Positions 48,701-57,154 are shown, numbered from the stretch's first letter. The stretch is DNA of 64,000 nt from Pedobacter sp. WC2423 (GCF_040822065.1 NZ_CP162005.1:2542001-2606000); one strand, 5' to 3'. The notes: a model not told the origin generated them from the letters alone. A program made the numbers and translations.

Positions 48701-48818
48701 AGATCCTGAAGTTTCAGGCAGCGGGGCCGGAGTAAATGGTTCGGGTTCTTTTGGGTTTGACAACCTGGGTATCCCGGCAACAAGAGGATTTGATCTGGGT
48801 TTGAGATTATCATTTTAA
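45768..48818 (+). CDS. SusC/RagA-family TonB-linked outer membrane protein
   Basis: The product is 1016 residues. Signal peptide (FLTAVLFFSLQVTGQ), CarboxypepD_reg-like domain (about 25-105), plug with GKVAGVQINNSSGAPGSS and VLKGPAAAGLYG, then a long barrel ending in a C-terminal Phe (LGLRLSF). It forms the outer-membrane half of a nutrient importer with the adjacent SusD protein. No glycoside hydrolase or protease is next to it, so the substrate is unknown. Confidence 0.93.
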   Translation: MKRIILLFLTAVLFFSLQVTGQEKIVSGKVTSTEDGLPLPGVTVKIKGTPLGVMTNTDGNYAIKAKPGQIMVFSFIGSMNEEQIIGTTTTINVSLKQNSKGLNEVAVTAFGVKQQVRGLGYATQNVKAKEIVESNQPNIVNALQGKVAGVQINNSSGAPGSSASINIRGGSSLSGNNQPLFVVDGIPIDNSTPVSQGGLVASAAPASNRAIDINPEDIESITVLKGPAAAGLYGLRAASGAIVITTKKGISGAGKITYSNNFSFDRINKLPELQSTYKQGEQGVSNAVATGSWGSLSNPGDPVYTNLRDFFKTGFSQTHDVSASGGNEKTTFFASAGLLDQQGIVENTNYKRKSFRLSGDSKITEKLKVGGTLNYVESDRKYVLQGSGSGVMGASLWPTSDNMSIYLNPDGSQRTLTGIDNPYWSRNYKPVTDKVNRVIANGNIVYDPFSFLNVTYRLGTDFYNEKFKSIRGAGTTVVGEEKGAISEVASTNQITTSTLLITGKKTFWNDFNTSLTLGHNLESTAYEGVTTTGSGFIDPAFTSLNNTLPNTRTSINNITRRRIMGVFADLNLDYKNLIYLNFRGRNDWSSTVRKDARSFFYPAISTSILFSEILKEMGLKSDDKVFSFGKFRASWARVGKDAPPYVLATTLGTTTNSSTINPRGFIINSGAYYGNPLLQPEFTNSFELGADIRFFKSRIGLDITYYNSTSDNQILGTRTTPSSGAFLAYLNGGSINSRGVEAILNIQPVVSQNFKWSVDLNFAKNKSTVKSLPGELDRIELSDAWVAAGGTNVAQAAAFLNGSLFGINGTTWKTNSAGKLLLDNNGAPQVAPALSVIGDRNPDFTAGITNTFTYKNLSLSFMIDIRRGGDIFNNTENAMVYSGTSKKTLDRTTRVFDGIIESTGLVNTKSINLDQNYYQTLYAKQGYDFVEDGSWYRLRYATVSYSFPKARIKGIGLSNLQVSLTGRNLILITNYSGSDPEVSGSGAGVNGSGSFGFDNLGIPATRGFDLGLRLSF

Positions 48819-48829
48819 TATTATCAATC

Positions 48830-50410
48830 ATGAAAGCATTATATATAAAAGTTATTTCTGTTTTAAGCCTTGCTGCTTTAACACTGGTGACGTCCTGTAA
48901 AAAATACCTGGATGTGAATACAGATCCAAATAATCCAACCTCAGTTTCTGCTGCAAATCGTCTGGTTGGTGCAATTACCACTACTAACGGCGCTGCAATG
49001 TGGCGTGGTTCCAGAGAGATTGCCGGATTAGTACAATATGGAACCACACAGTTAAATACCGGAACCAATAGAAACGCAGAACAGTGGCGTTATACGGCCT
49101 CTTATTTTTTCTGGCAAAATGCCTATGTCTATACGATGCCGAACTGCGTCGATCTGATCAATTTGGGTGAGACTGAGGGTAACCCCCATTTCACAGGAGC
49201 AGGAAAAACACTGCTTGCATTAAATCTCGGCATGTTAACAGATCAATATGGTTCAATTGTGGTGAATGATTTTTACAATGGAGTTTCAGGAATCAATCTC
49301 GTTCCTTCATTTGATGACCAGCAAACGGCTTATCAACGCATTCAAACCTTACTGGATGAGGCAATCGTCTCTTTTGATGGCACTAATAAAACTGCCGCCC
49401 TGAATTCCAAAAATGGAGATATCCTCTACCAGGGAGACGTGAGTAAATGGAAACGTTTTGCTTATGCGCTGAAAGCACGCTATCTGAATCATTTAACAAA
49501 AAAGACAGCACTTTATAATCCGGCAAAAGTAATAGAAGCTTGCGAAAATGCTTTTAATGCAGATGGTATGGATGCACAGTTTGACTATATCGCTGGTGCA
49601 TTGCAAACTGATGAGAGTCCATGGTCAAGCTGGGGTGGTTTTACAAGTACTACAGATCCAAGGTACTTTACATGGAGCCAGTTTTTTGTCAATATGCTAA
49701 CCAGCTTCCCGGTAACCAATAACATTTACCAGGATCCGCGCATCAAAAAGATTATGCTTCCCGCAGCATCTGATGGAAAGTACAGAGGGTTAAGGTCTGG
49801 AGGCGCTCTTGCTGGCGGACAGGGTATATTGGCAGATGGCTCAAATGGTGATGCGACCAAAACTGCGGTTGCTGATTATGGCCCTTTCAGTAAGAGTGGA
49901 TATTATACGAATACCACCTCTCCATTCCCTTTTATTACTTATTCTGAAGTGAAATTAATCGAAGCTGAAGCTAAATTACGTTCCGGCAATATAGCTGGTG
50001 CTTTAACTGATTATGAATTGGGCGTGAAAGCTAACATGAGAAAGCTGGGCGTGAACGCTCAGGATATTAATGCGTATTGGACAGCACAGCTTAGTGATGG
50101 CCTCGTTTCACATTTCTCCAACCAGAGGCAGGGATTAAGTCATATTTTCCGTCAGAAGTATATTACGCAATGCTTAAATAATGAAACCTGGGTAGATATG
50201 CGCAGAATGGACTATAGCAAAGAGATTTATGGTCCCAGCCTTAAAAAACCGCTGAATATCAATACGACAATTTTCTCTTCAAACGATGCTGATCCATGGA
50301 TTCAGGGGATGGTCTATGAGACAAATGAAGCGACAAGAAATCCGAAAAATGTAGCAGATAATTCTGAAAAGACCAGGTTATTAACACCTCTTTGGTGGAA
50401 CCAGCCTTAA
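48830..50410 (+). CDS. SusD/RagB-family nutrient-binding lipoprotein
   Basis: The product is 526 residues with lipobox TLVTSCKKYLD. The early VNTDPNNPTSVSAANRL region and late YSEVKLIEAEAKLRSG TPR-like segment fit the SusD-like_2 group. It begins 11 bases after the susC-like gene. It is the lid protein that passes substrate to the SusC channel. Confidence 0.92.
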   Translation: MKALYIKVISVLSLAALTLVTSCKKYLDVNTDPNNPTSVSAANRLVGAITTTNGAAMWRGSREIAGLVQYGTTQLNTGTNRNAEQWRYTASYFFWQNAYVYTMPNCVDLINLGETEGNPHFTGAGKTLLALNLGMLTDQYGSIVVNDFYNGVSGINLVPSFDDQQTAYQRIQTLLDEAIVSFDGTNKTAALNSKNGDILYQGDVSKWKRFAYALKARYLNHLTKKTALYNPAKVIEACENAFNADGMDAQFDYIAGALQTDESPWSSWGGFTSTTDPRYFTWSQFFVNMLTSFPVTNNIYQDPRIKKIMLPAASDGKYRGLRSGGALAGGQGILADGSNGDATKTAVADYGPFSKSGYYTNTTSPFPFITYSEVKLIEAEAKLRSGNIAGALTDYELGVKANMRKLGVNAQDINAYWTAQLSDGLVSHFSNQRQGLSHIFRQKYITQCLNNETWVDMRRMDYSKEIYGPSLKKPLNINTTIFSSNDADPWIQGMVYETNEATRNPKNVADNSEKTRLLTPLWWNQP

Positions 50411-50418
50411 TGAATTGA

Positions 50419-50473
50419 ATTTTATAATAGCGCATGATGCTGTTGAGAGCTGTGTCATGTGCTATTATAAAAT
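50419..50473 (+). terminator. Stem-loop after the SusCD pair
   Basis: Arms of 19 bases (50419-50437, 50455-50473) pair with one wobble. No long T-run follows, so termination strength is uncertain. Confidence 0.5.
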
Positions 50474-50575
50474 CGTTTTATCATTGAATAATTGTTGATA
50501 GCATTTTACACTATCCCCCTTGTAAGTCTATTTTTTACCCGTTTTAGCTCCTACTCAATTATGAAATACCTTATA

Positions 50576-50607
50576 TTTGAGTTATCATTTACCTGCAAAT
50601 AACTTTA
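50576..50607 (+). promoter_or_regulatory. Possible promoter of the AsnC-family gene
   Basis: TTTG (50576-50579) and TAACTTTA (50600-50607, one mismatch) are 20 bases apart, near the Bacteroidota consensus. Confidence 0.35.
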
Positions 50608-50629
50608 CACTAAGCCAATAATTCTATTT

Positions 50630-51094
50630 ATGAATTCGCATTTAGATCCTACTGATTTGGGAATATTAAATCTTCTGCAGGAAAATGGAAGGTTAACCAA
50701 CAAAGAACTTGCACATCAGCTGAACAGAACAATTTCTCCGATTTTTGACCGGAGAAAAAGACTGGAAGAAATGGGTTATATCAAAAAGTATGTTGCCATA
50801 CTGGACAGGGAAAAAATCACAACCTCTCTGGTTGCTTTCCCCCAGATTGCACTCACCAGTCATAGTGAAGATGCTTTGGAATCTTTCCAGAAAACCGTTA
50901 TTTCATATCCTGAAGTTCTGGAATGTTATCATATTACGGGAAAGTATGATTTCATGTTAAAGATTATCATTCCAGATATGCATGCTTATAATGCTTTTCT
51001 TCGCCAAAAGATTGCTCCGCTTGAACGGGTGGGTAATGTACATAGTTCATTGGTGATCTCGCAGTCAAAAGCCGAAATCGGGCTGCCTTTATAA
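50630..51094 (+). CDS. Lrp/AsnC-family transcriptional regulator
   Basis: The product is 154 residues. An N-terminal HTH (DLGILNLLQENGRLTNKELAHQLNRTISPIFDRRKRLEEMGYI) precedes the RAM/AsnC ligand domain, with the effector-site turn HITGKYDFMLKI. It senses an amino acid or similar effector. It sits between the SusCD pair and a convergent TonB-dependent gene; its targets are unknown. Confidence 0.92.
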   Translation: MNSHLDPTDLGILNLLQENGRLTNKELAHQLNRTISPIFDRRKRLEEMGYIKKYVAILDREKITTSLVAFPQIALTSHSEDALESFQKTVISYPEVLECYHITGKYDFMLKIIIPDMHAYNAFLRQKIAPLERVGNVHSSLVISQSKAEIGLPL

Positions 51095-51119
51095 AGATAA
51101 TTATAGTGCTGAGCCGTGC

Positions 51120-53579
51120 TTATCCTCCTGACCGCACACGGCTTTCTTCTTCTGATGATCCTTTAGAACGATTACGCGCTCCTTTAATGGCTGTACTGCC
51201 AAATCTATAGCTGCAAGTTAAACGGAAAACCCTGGTTTCACTTTTTTCATTTACTGAATAAATCTGAGATGGAATTTCACTCGTAATTCTGAATCTCTGT
51301 AAGTTAAATACATCATTTACAGCTAGTTTAAGGCTAAGTTTTTTCTCCATAAATGATTTACTGACACCTAAATCAATACCGTAATTAGGTTTTACGGATA
51401 ATGTTCCATCTACCTGAGCCGAACGGTAAAAACCTGACAGCTCAAAGTTTGTTGTACTGTTCAAAGTGATGGTTTGGTTACTATTAAAGTTAAAAGCAGT
51501 TTTACCTCCTTTATAGGGTATGCCCAAAAGATTTGGTGTACTGAATTCGTTATAAAAAACGGTCAGGTTATTATTTGTTGTCCACCACTTAAACAGGGTT
51601 AAAGGAGAATTGATATTCAGGCTGTATGATTTTTTTTGTGCAAGGTTCTGAGAAGAAATAAATAATGTTTTCTTTGCTGTATCGGAAACCAGTACCCTTG
51701 AAATAGCATTGTTGGTATGGCTGTAGCCAAGCGTAGCATTTATCGTTTTTTTATAAGCGTAGGAAACTTCAAACGAGTTCGTATACTGAGGATTCAGAAA
51801 GGGATTTCCTATACTGTAAGTATATAAATCCACGAAGTACACAAAAGGGTTTAAATCTTCATAATCAGGACGGTCAATTCTTCTGCTGTAAGAAAAACCA
51901 ACTTCATGATTTTTAGAAAGTACCCGGTTTACAAAAACACTTGGGAACAAATCAAAGTAATGGCGGTCAGAGATTTGTTGTTTGGACACAGAATTACCTT
52001 TAGAATTCGTTTGTTCTGCTCTGAGTCCCAATTGTACAGTTAATCCTTTGAATTCACGGTTCAGATTTACATAACCAGCATTTATATTTTCATCATAGAT
52101 GAAGTGATCGCTGCGGACAAGATCATTCTGCCAGTTATTATTCAGGAAATTTTCAAAAGAGGAGACATTGTCTGTACTGACTTTACTGCTTTTCAGCCCG
52201 GTCTCCAGTTTCATCTTTTTATTGATAGGTAAAGTATAATCTACCTTTCCGGCCCATATTTTCACTAAGGATGGTGTCCTGTTTCTAAAGATGTATGGTG
52301 CTTTGGAGGGCTGACCTTCAGCATTTAAATAGGTATTATTGTAATTGGAATTCTGTAATCCGCTATATTTTGAATAATCTGCATCAGCCGAAATCTCCTG
52401 GCCAGCAGTATCAATAATACCTTTGTAGTTCACATTGTAAGTGATACCTGTATATTTATATTGATTTGGATTAGAGGCTACAACTGATGAATCTGTTTTA
52501 AAAGGCTGACTTCCAATCAGGGTTACGACTTTAGTATCATTATTATCACCGGTAGCCCTGTAGCCATTCACTGCTACCCCAATTGTGTTTTTATCATTGA
52601 TAAAATAATCTAACCCAGCCTTATAATTATAATTCTGCCTCTGCCCTATCTGCGCACTTGTCTGTCTGAAAAAGGTTTGATCTGTTGCGGTATTATTTAC
52701 CCGGTCAATATCCAGGTTATGGAATTTTTTGTTCTTCCCAAAATTAAATTCACCGAATGCATTAAACTTTTTTTCTCTGTGGTTGAGTGATACCCCGCTG
52801 TTTGCTTTGTAATATCTGCCGTAGCCTGCACCTGCTGTTATGGAACCATTGGTACCATAGTTGCGGTTTTTTTTCAGTTTAATATTGATAATTCCCGAGT
52901 TTCCGGCAGCATCGTATTTAGCTGAAGGATTAGTAATCAGTTCAATAGACTGTATTGCATTACCTTCTGTAGAGCGTAAAAGGTTAGCCAGTTGTTCGCT
53001 GGAGAGATAAGTAGGTTTGCCATCCAGCATAACTGTTACACCAGTTTTCCCTCTCAGACTTACGTTCCCTTCTTTATCAACGCTCACACCTGGTGCTTTT
53101 TCCAGAATTTCCAGTGCAGTATTACCTGCTGCCAAAACACTGTTTTCGACATTCAGTACTGTTTTATCAATTTGTCTTTCTATAAGGGGTTTTCGGGCAA
53201 TAATGTTTACGCTATTCAATTGTTTAGAAGACGGAACCAATTCTACCTTATCAATGTTATAACTTTTGTTTGCGGTATTGATAATAAACGGCCCCCTAAA
53301 AACCCTGTTATAACCCATCATATTAAAAGCAACCAGGTATTGTCCTTCTGGTAAATGCTCGAAAAGATAACTACCGTTATCATCTGTGACAGACCCTTTA
53401 ATCAATGTTGAATCTTTAGCAGCTAATAAACTTACTGAAACATAAGATTGGCTGATATGTTTATCATCCTCAACTTTACCGCTAAGTTTACCTGTACCAT
53501 TATTCGTTTGGGAGTTTGCTGAAGAAAGTATAAAGAGGCTGATCATGCAGGCCAAAATACCAGTGGTTAGTTTGCTCAT
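51120..53579 (-). CDS. TonB-dependent outer membrane beta-barrel protein
   Basis: The product is 819 residues. Signal peptide (LFILSSANSQ), CarboxypepD_reg-like domain (about 28-115), plug with VSLRGKTGVTVMLDGKP, and a barrel of the OMP_b-brl_3 type. The C-terminus continues past the last strand with a charged tail (KGSSEEESRVRSGG). The ligand is unknown. Confidence 0.88.
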   Translation of the reverse strand: MSKLTTGILACMISLFILSSANSQTNNGTGKLSGKVEDDKHISQSYVSVSLLAAKDSTLIKGSVTDDNGSYLFEHLPEGQYLVAFNMMGYNRVFRGPFIINTANKSYNIDKVELVPSSKQLNSVNIIARKPLIERQIDKTVLNVENSVLAAGNTALEILEKAPGVSVDKEGNVSLRGKTGVTVMLDGKPTYLSSEQLANLLRSTEGNAIQSIELITNPSAKYDAAGNSGIINIKLKKNRNYGTNGSITAGAGYGRYYKANSGVSLNHREKKFNAFGEFNFGKNKKFHNLDIDRVNNTATDQTFFRQTSAQIGQRQNYNYKAGLDYFINDKNTIGVAVNGYRATGDNNDTKVVTLIGSQPFKTDSSVVASNPNQYKYTGITYNVNYKGIIDTAGQEISADADYSKYSGLQNSNYNNTYLNAEGQPSKAPYIFRNRTPSLVKIWAGKVDYTLPINKKMKLETGLKSSKVSTDNVSSFENFLNNNWQNDLVRSDHFIYDENINAGYVNLNREFKGLTVQLGLRAEQTNSKGNSVSKQQISDRHYFDLFPSVFVNRVLSKNHEVGFSYSRRIDRPDYEDLNPFVYFVDLYTYSIGNPFLNPQYTNSFEVSYAYKKTINATLGYSHTNNAISRVLVSDTAKKTLFISSQNLAQKKSYSLNINSPLTLFKWWTTNNNLTVFYNEFSTPNLLGIPYKGGKTAFNFNSNQTITLNSTTNFELSGFYRSAQVDGTLSVKPNYGIDLGVSKSFMEKKLSLKLAVNDVFNLQRFRITSEIPSQIYSVNEKSETRVFRLTCSYRFGSTAIKGARNRSKGSSEEESRVRSGG

Positions 53580-53648
53580 CTTTTAAAGGTTATGTCTTTA
53601 AGATGACTTAGCAGATAAAAGGTTACAGCAGCATTAAAAATAATTTAA

Positions 53649-53702
53649 AAAGGGTGAGCAGTATTCAGAGATCTTTTTTTGTCTGGATACTGCTCACCCT
53701 TA
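53649..53702 (-). terminator. Terminator after the small lipoprotein gene
   Basis: Arms of 20 bases (53649-53668, 53683-53702) pair with one wobble and are followed on the minus strand by a T-run, ending the lipoprotein transcript before the TonB gene. Confidence 0.75.
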
Positions 53703-53721
53703 TCGTCTTTTTGATTATAGA

Positions 53722-53853
53722 TTAATAGCCACGATGCCAGTAACCTCCTCCATAACCATGTCTGTAATGTCTGTATCCACGGTCCTGAACAATGCAGGAG
53801 CTCAGTAAAGATGCTACTACTGCCAATAGCATTAGATTTTTAAATGTTTTCAT
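53722..53853 (-). CDS. 43-residue Gly/His/Tyr-rich lipoprotein
   Basis: The frame encodes a signal peptide with lipobox (MLLAVVASLLSSC) and a mature tail rich in Gly, His, Tyr and Arg (RGYRHYRHGYGGGYWHRGY). I recognise no family name. The lipobox, ATG and own terminator support a real gene. The tail could bind metal or a polyanion. Confidence 0.72.
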   Translation of the reverse strand: MKTFKNLMLLAVVASLLSSCIVQDRGYRHYRHGYGGGYWHRGY

Positions 53854-54135
53854 TTTTGTGTGTTTTAATTTTTAACCTATTTAATTTCATAACCTATACG
53901 GATAGACATATATACTGCTTAAAGGATTAATCGGAATGAGGTTTCCGGAGATTGCTTACAATAGATTATTTACTGTATTTGAGCTCATTATAATAATTTG
54001 ATAATTCTGATTAGACAACAACAACTGTTGTAACCAGAAAAAACCATCAATATCACTAAAGCAAAATTCTTTTCCATATTTCTTGACAGGACTCTAATTC
54101 TGTAATTTTATTAGTCTAAAGAATTGTAATTAAAC

Positions 54136-55160
54136 ATGAACAACATCCTGAAAATTGCAAAGATTGATGCGTATTCTATTACACCAAAGTATTTGCAGCT
54201 GATCAATTCAATCCTGCAGGGGATCCAGTCGGGGCAGATAAAAAAAATGATATACTTCCCTCCATCAATGAGTTTAGTTATGCACTGGAAACTGCCAGAA
54301 GTACGGTAGAACGTGCCTATAATGAACTCAAAAGAATGGGACTGGTACAATCTGTAGCTGGAAAAGGCTTTTTTATCGTTCATACTCAATTTCAAAAACC
54401 AGTCAAAGTATTACTGCTTTTTAATAAGTTAAGTATCCATAAAAAGATCATTTACGATGCTTTTTCTGCCACGTTAGGAAATGAGGCCGCTATCGATTTT
54501 TATATTTATAATAATGATTTTAATGTATTCAAGAAACTGCTGCTGGATAAGGCAGATCATTATGCTAAATGTGTGATTATTCCTCATTTCTATGAAAACA
54601 AAGAAATGGGTTATAAACTGATTGATACAATTGCCAAGGAGAAGTTAATATTAATGGACAAACTGGCAGAGGGCGTGACGGGTAATTTTGGAGCGGTATA
54701 TGAGAATTTTGAAGAGGATATCTTTTCTGCGCTGGAAAAGCTGATTGAAAGATTATCAAAGTATAATAAACTTAAAATAATCTTCCCTCAGAATTCTTAC
54801 TATTCAAAGAAAATACTCCTTGGGTTTTTACGTTTCTGCCAGCATTATAACTTTGAGAACGAAATATTAAATAGTCTTGATTATCATGAGATAGAATGTG
54901 GGTCGGTCTATATTAATTTGATTGAAGATGATCTGGTAGTCTTAATTGAGAAGATTATTGAGGGCAATTATCAAATAGGAAAAGATATTGGTGTAATCTC
55001 TTACAATGAGACCCCTATTAAAAAGATCATCCTGGATGGAATCACTACAATTTCAACGGATTTTAAGATGATGGGAGAAAAAGCTGCCGAATTATTACTG
55101 AATAATTCATCGGAACATATTCAGATCCCTTTTAAGGTAACTTTAAGAAACTCTCTTTAA
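54136..55160 (+). pseudogene. GntR-family regulator with LacI-type sensor, frame broken at an A8 run
   Basis: Frame 1 from ATG 54136 gives the start of a GntR HTH (SITPKYLQLINSILQGIQSG) and runs into ATAAAAAAAATGA (A8 at 54240-54247). The frame one base back continues NDILPSINEFSYALETARST, finishing the HTH, then the ligand domain (to 55160). Restoring one A gives a normal Bacteroidota GntR of about 340 residues. The break is at a heptamer A AAA AAA where a -1 slip restores exactly the needed frame. It may be a programmed frameshift, transcript slippage, phase variation, a true mutation or a sequencing error. Confidence 0.75.
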
Positions 55161-55256
55161 CACTACATAACAAACAATTAATCAATTAATTACAAAGAAC
55201 AGAAGAAATTACTAATTATATATTTTAATTATTTAGTGATAAAAAAGAAAAATAAA

Positions 55257-55287
55257 TTTGCGTACCAAATATATTATTGTACTTTTG
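55257..55287 (+). promoter_or_regulatory. Promoter for second tRNA-Pro
   Basis: TTTG (55257-55260) and TACTTTTG (55280-55287) are separated by exactly 19 bases, a full match to the Bacteroidota -33/-7 consensus. Confidence 0.75.
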
Positions 55288-55337
55288 CAATCCCAACAAC
55301 AACGAAGGTTATTTATAACTGAGATGTTGATCAAGTT

Positions 55338-55411
55338 CGGGGTGTAGCGTAGCCCGGTATCGCGCCTGCTTTGGGAGCAGGAGGTCGTAGGTTCGAATCC
55401 TGCCACCCCGA
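55338..55411 (+). tRNA. tRNA-Pro (anticodon TGG), second copy
   Basis: This is base-for-base identical to the copy at 24415-24488, with the same cloverleaf and TGG anticodon. Its own promoter and terminator show that it is an independent gene. Confidence 0.97.
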
Positions 55412-55434
55412 CCATTCGACTTTGAAAAGTCGGC

Positions 55435-55470
55435 AAAACCCCTTAAATCATATGATTTAAGGGGTTTTTT
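55435..55470 (+). terminator. Terminator after second tRNA-Pro
   Basis: A 34-base perfect palindrome (AAAACCCCTTAAATCA plus complement) runs into a T6 tract. Confidence 0.88.
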
Positions 55471-55650
55471 GTTTTATTTCAATCCAATCGGTTCAGACAA
55501 ATGCAAGGAAATATTCAATTATTTAATTGAATTATTTTGACCCGTTTCGCAAGGTTTACTGCCTGATTATTTAATCATCAGGTGCCCCTTTTGCTTAAGC
55601 CAATGCAAACCTGATCAAATGATGCTTTTGAAACAGTTAAAGATTGATAG

Positions 55651-55800
55651 ATGAAAACAGTAAGCAACACATTCGGAGTAGCGTTTTATCTAAAAAACAG
55701 AAAGCCATCCCTGCGTTCGAAAATGAACAAGATTGTTCACAGGAGTACAGGATTGAATATTTACAGCTGCAAGCAAATAATAAAGATTGACCGAAAATAA
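55651..55800 (+). pseudogene. Vestigial tyrosine-integrase N-terminus
   Basis: A 49-codon frame begins MKTVSNTFGVAFYLKN, the usual start of the arm-binding domain of Bacteroidota tyrosine recombinases, then diverges and stops. Full enzymes are about 400 residues. It lies 240 bases past the tRNA-Pro 3' end, where such elements integrate. Confidence 0.45.
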
Positions 55801-55806
55801 AAACCT

Positions 55807-56904
55807 TTACAAAACCAGCTGGTACCTCACAGCCCTTCCAGCTCCTTCTATCGCAAAAGCCCCTAATTCATTAAGATGTTGTAAATCTCTTGTAGCCGTG
55901 GCTTTTGATGTTTTTCCAATAGCCATATATTTCTTCGCAGTCATCCCGCCTTCAAAACCAGCAGTTCCATTTTCCAGCATTCTACTAATCACCTTTAATT
56001 GGCGCTCATTAAACTGAGCTTTAAATCGGTCATAAAACTTTGCCTTCAATAAAGTGAATTGGACTAGCTCTTTGGAATCTTTCTGAGCCTCTAAAATGAT
56101 TTCTGAAAAATAATTTATCCATTCCGAAATGTCTAAACTTCTCTGAGCACTTTTCAATTGCTCATAATAAAGCTTCCTGTTTCTTTCTATCGTTTTTGAT
56201 AAGGAAAGTAAAACAGGAGAATTTAAGGTTTGACTAAATGCAAATTCTGACAAAGCCCTCCCAATCCTTCCGTTTCCATCTTCAAAAGGATGTATAGATT
56301 CAAAATATAAATGTATAATGGCTGATTTTAACAATGCTTTAGAAATCTTATCTTTAACCGGTAATTCAGTGCGATTATACCAATTTATAAATTTCTCCAT
56401 TTCAGCAGGAACATCTGCTGAGGGTGGAGCTTCATAATGGACAACTTCTCCCCCATGTGCTCCAGAAACAATCTGCATTGGTTCTTCACCTTGACGCCAC
56501 ACACCAGCATTAACCTTCTGGTTATGCCCCATCAACACCTGATGCCAATGGCATATTAAATCAAGTGTTAGAGGCGCGCCTGTATTCTGGCTTACTTCCA
56601 CCATCAGTTTTGCCACGCCGATTGCTCCCTTGTCTTTTACCACAAAATTCTGTTGAAGACCCAGGCTGTTTTTAATAGAAGACATTACATCTTCTCTACT
56701 CATATATTCGCCTTCAATTTTAGAGGTTTTAATGGCCTCTTCAATCAGAATTTCTAATAATGTTTCTTGCTTTAAATCTTCATTTAGACCTAGTAATAAG
56801 CCATTTATGGCACCAAACTCTTCTGCAAAAGCCAAAGACATCTCTTGTAGGTCTTTGACCGAATAAGTGAAATTGGGCCAGTCTTTTAATTGCCAATTAT
56901 ACAT
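55807..56904 (-). CDS. Fic/DOC-family protein with C-terminal winged HTH
   Basis: The product is 365 residues. The Fic core has the catalytic motif HPFEDGNGR at 205-213, complete for AMP-transfer. TSKIEG at 60-65 matches the inhibitory (S/T)xxxE(G/N) helix placed N-terminal to the core, so it can self-restrain. A winged HTH fills about 310-365 (KYMAIGKTSKATATRDLQHLNELG). Targets are unknown. Two palindromes just upstream suggest autoregulation by this HTH. No antitoxin gene is adjacent. Confidence 0.92.
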   Translation of the reverse strand: MYNWQLKDWPNFTYSVKDLQEMSLAFAEEFGAINGLLLGLNEDLKQETLLEILIEEAIKTSKIEGEYMSREDVMSSIKNSLGLQQNFVVKDKGAIGVAKLMVEVSQNTGAPLTLDLICHWHQVLMGHNQKVNAGVWRQGEEPMQIVSGAHGGEVVHYEAPPSADVPAEMEKFINWYNRTELPVKDKISKALLKSAIIHLYFESIHPFEDGNGRIGRALSEFAFSQTLNSPVLLSLSKTIERNRKLYYEQLKSAQRSLDISEWINYFSEIILEAQKDSKELVQFTLLKAKFYDRFKAQFNERQLKVISRMLENGTAGFEGGMTAKKYMAIGKTSKATATRDLQHLNELGAFAIEGAGRAVRYQLVL

Positions 56905-56906
56905 AG

Positions 56907-56935
56907 TGAGCCTATTAAATAAATTAATCGGCTCA
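56907..56935 (-). promoter_or_regulatory. Fic operator 1
   Basis: Arms TGAGCCTATTAA and TTAATCGGCTCA, one mismatch, 5-base spacer, starting 2 bases before the ATG, so a bound protein would cover the ribosome site. Confidence 0.68.
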
Positions 56936-56947
56936 AAAATAGCGATA

Positions 56948-56982
56948 ATATGAGCCGATTAAAAATATTAATCGGCTCATAT
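56948..56982 (-). promoter_or_regulatory. Fic operator 2
   Basis: A perfect inverted repeat with 15-base arms (ATATGAGCCGATTAA and complement) and the same 5-base spacer as operator 1; centres are 44 bases apart, about four helical turns. Confidence 0.7.
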
Positions 56983-56991
56983 CTTTTATTC

Positions 56992-57117
56992 AATACCAAA
57001 AGTTGTGGATCAGGGATTAAATTTCAAGTTTTGGGTTTGATATTTTTGAGTTCAAAGCAGCTGGTTACGATTCTTTAATCAGCTGATTACTTCCTGATTT
57101 TATAGTTCAATTTATCA
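56992..57117 (+). mobile_element. Decayed ISAon1-like end with broken N-region ORF
   Basis: CAATACCAAAAGTTGTGG resembles the terminal repeat of the intact IS (CAATACCAAAACTTGTGG). About 60 bases on, the frame YDSLIS-stop-LLPDFIVQFI matches YEELLRLLLPEFILENF of the intact N-region protein, with a stop inside. Only the first part of the element remains. Confidence 0.65.
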
Positions 57118-57154
57118 TTATTAAACGCTCCTGATTACTTTGATAAGAGATCGG

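Noticed and set aside
24489..55337. Interval between the two tRNA-Pro genes as an integrative conjugative element
   Set aside because: No conjugation, relaxase or intact integrase genes lie inside, so I keep only the recombination idea.
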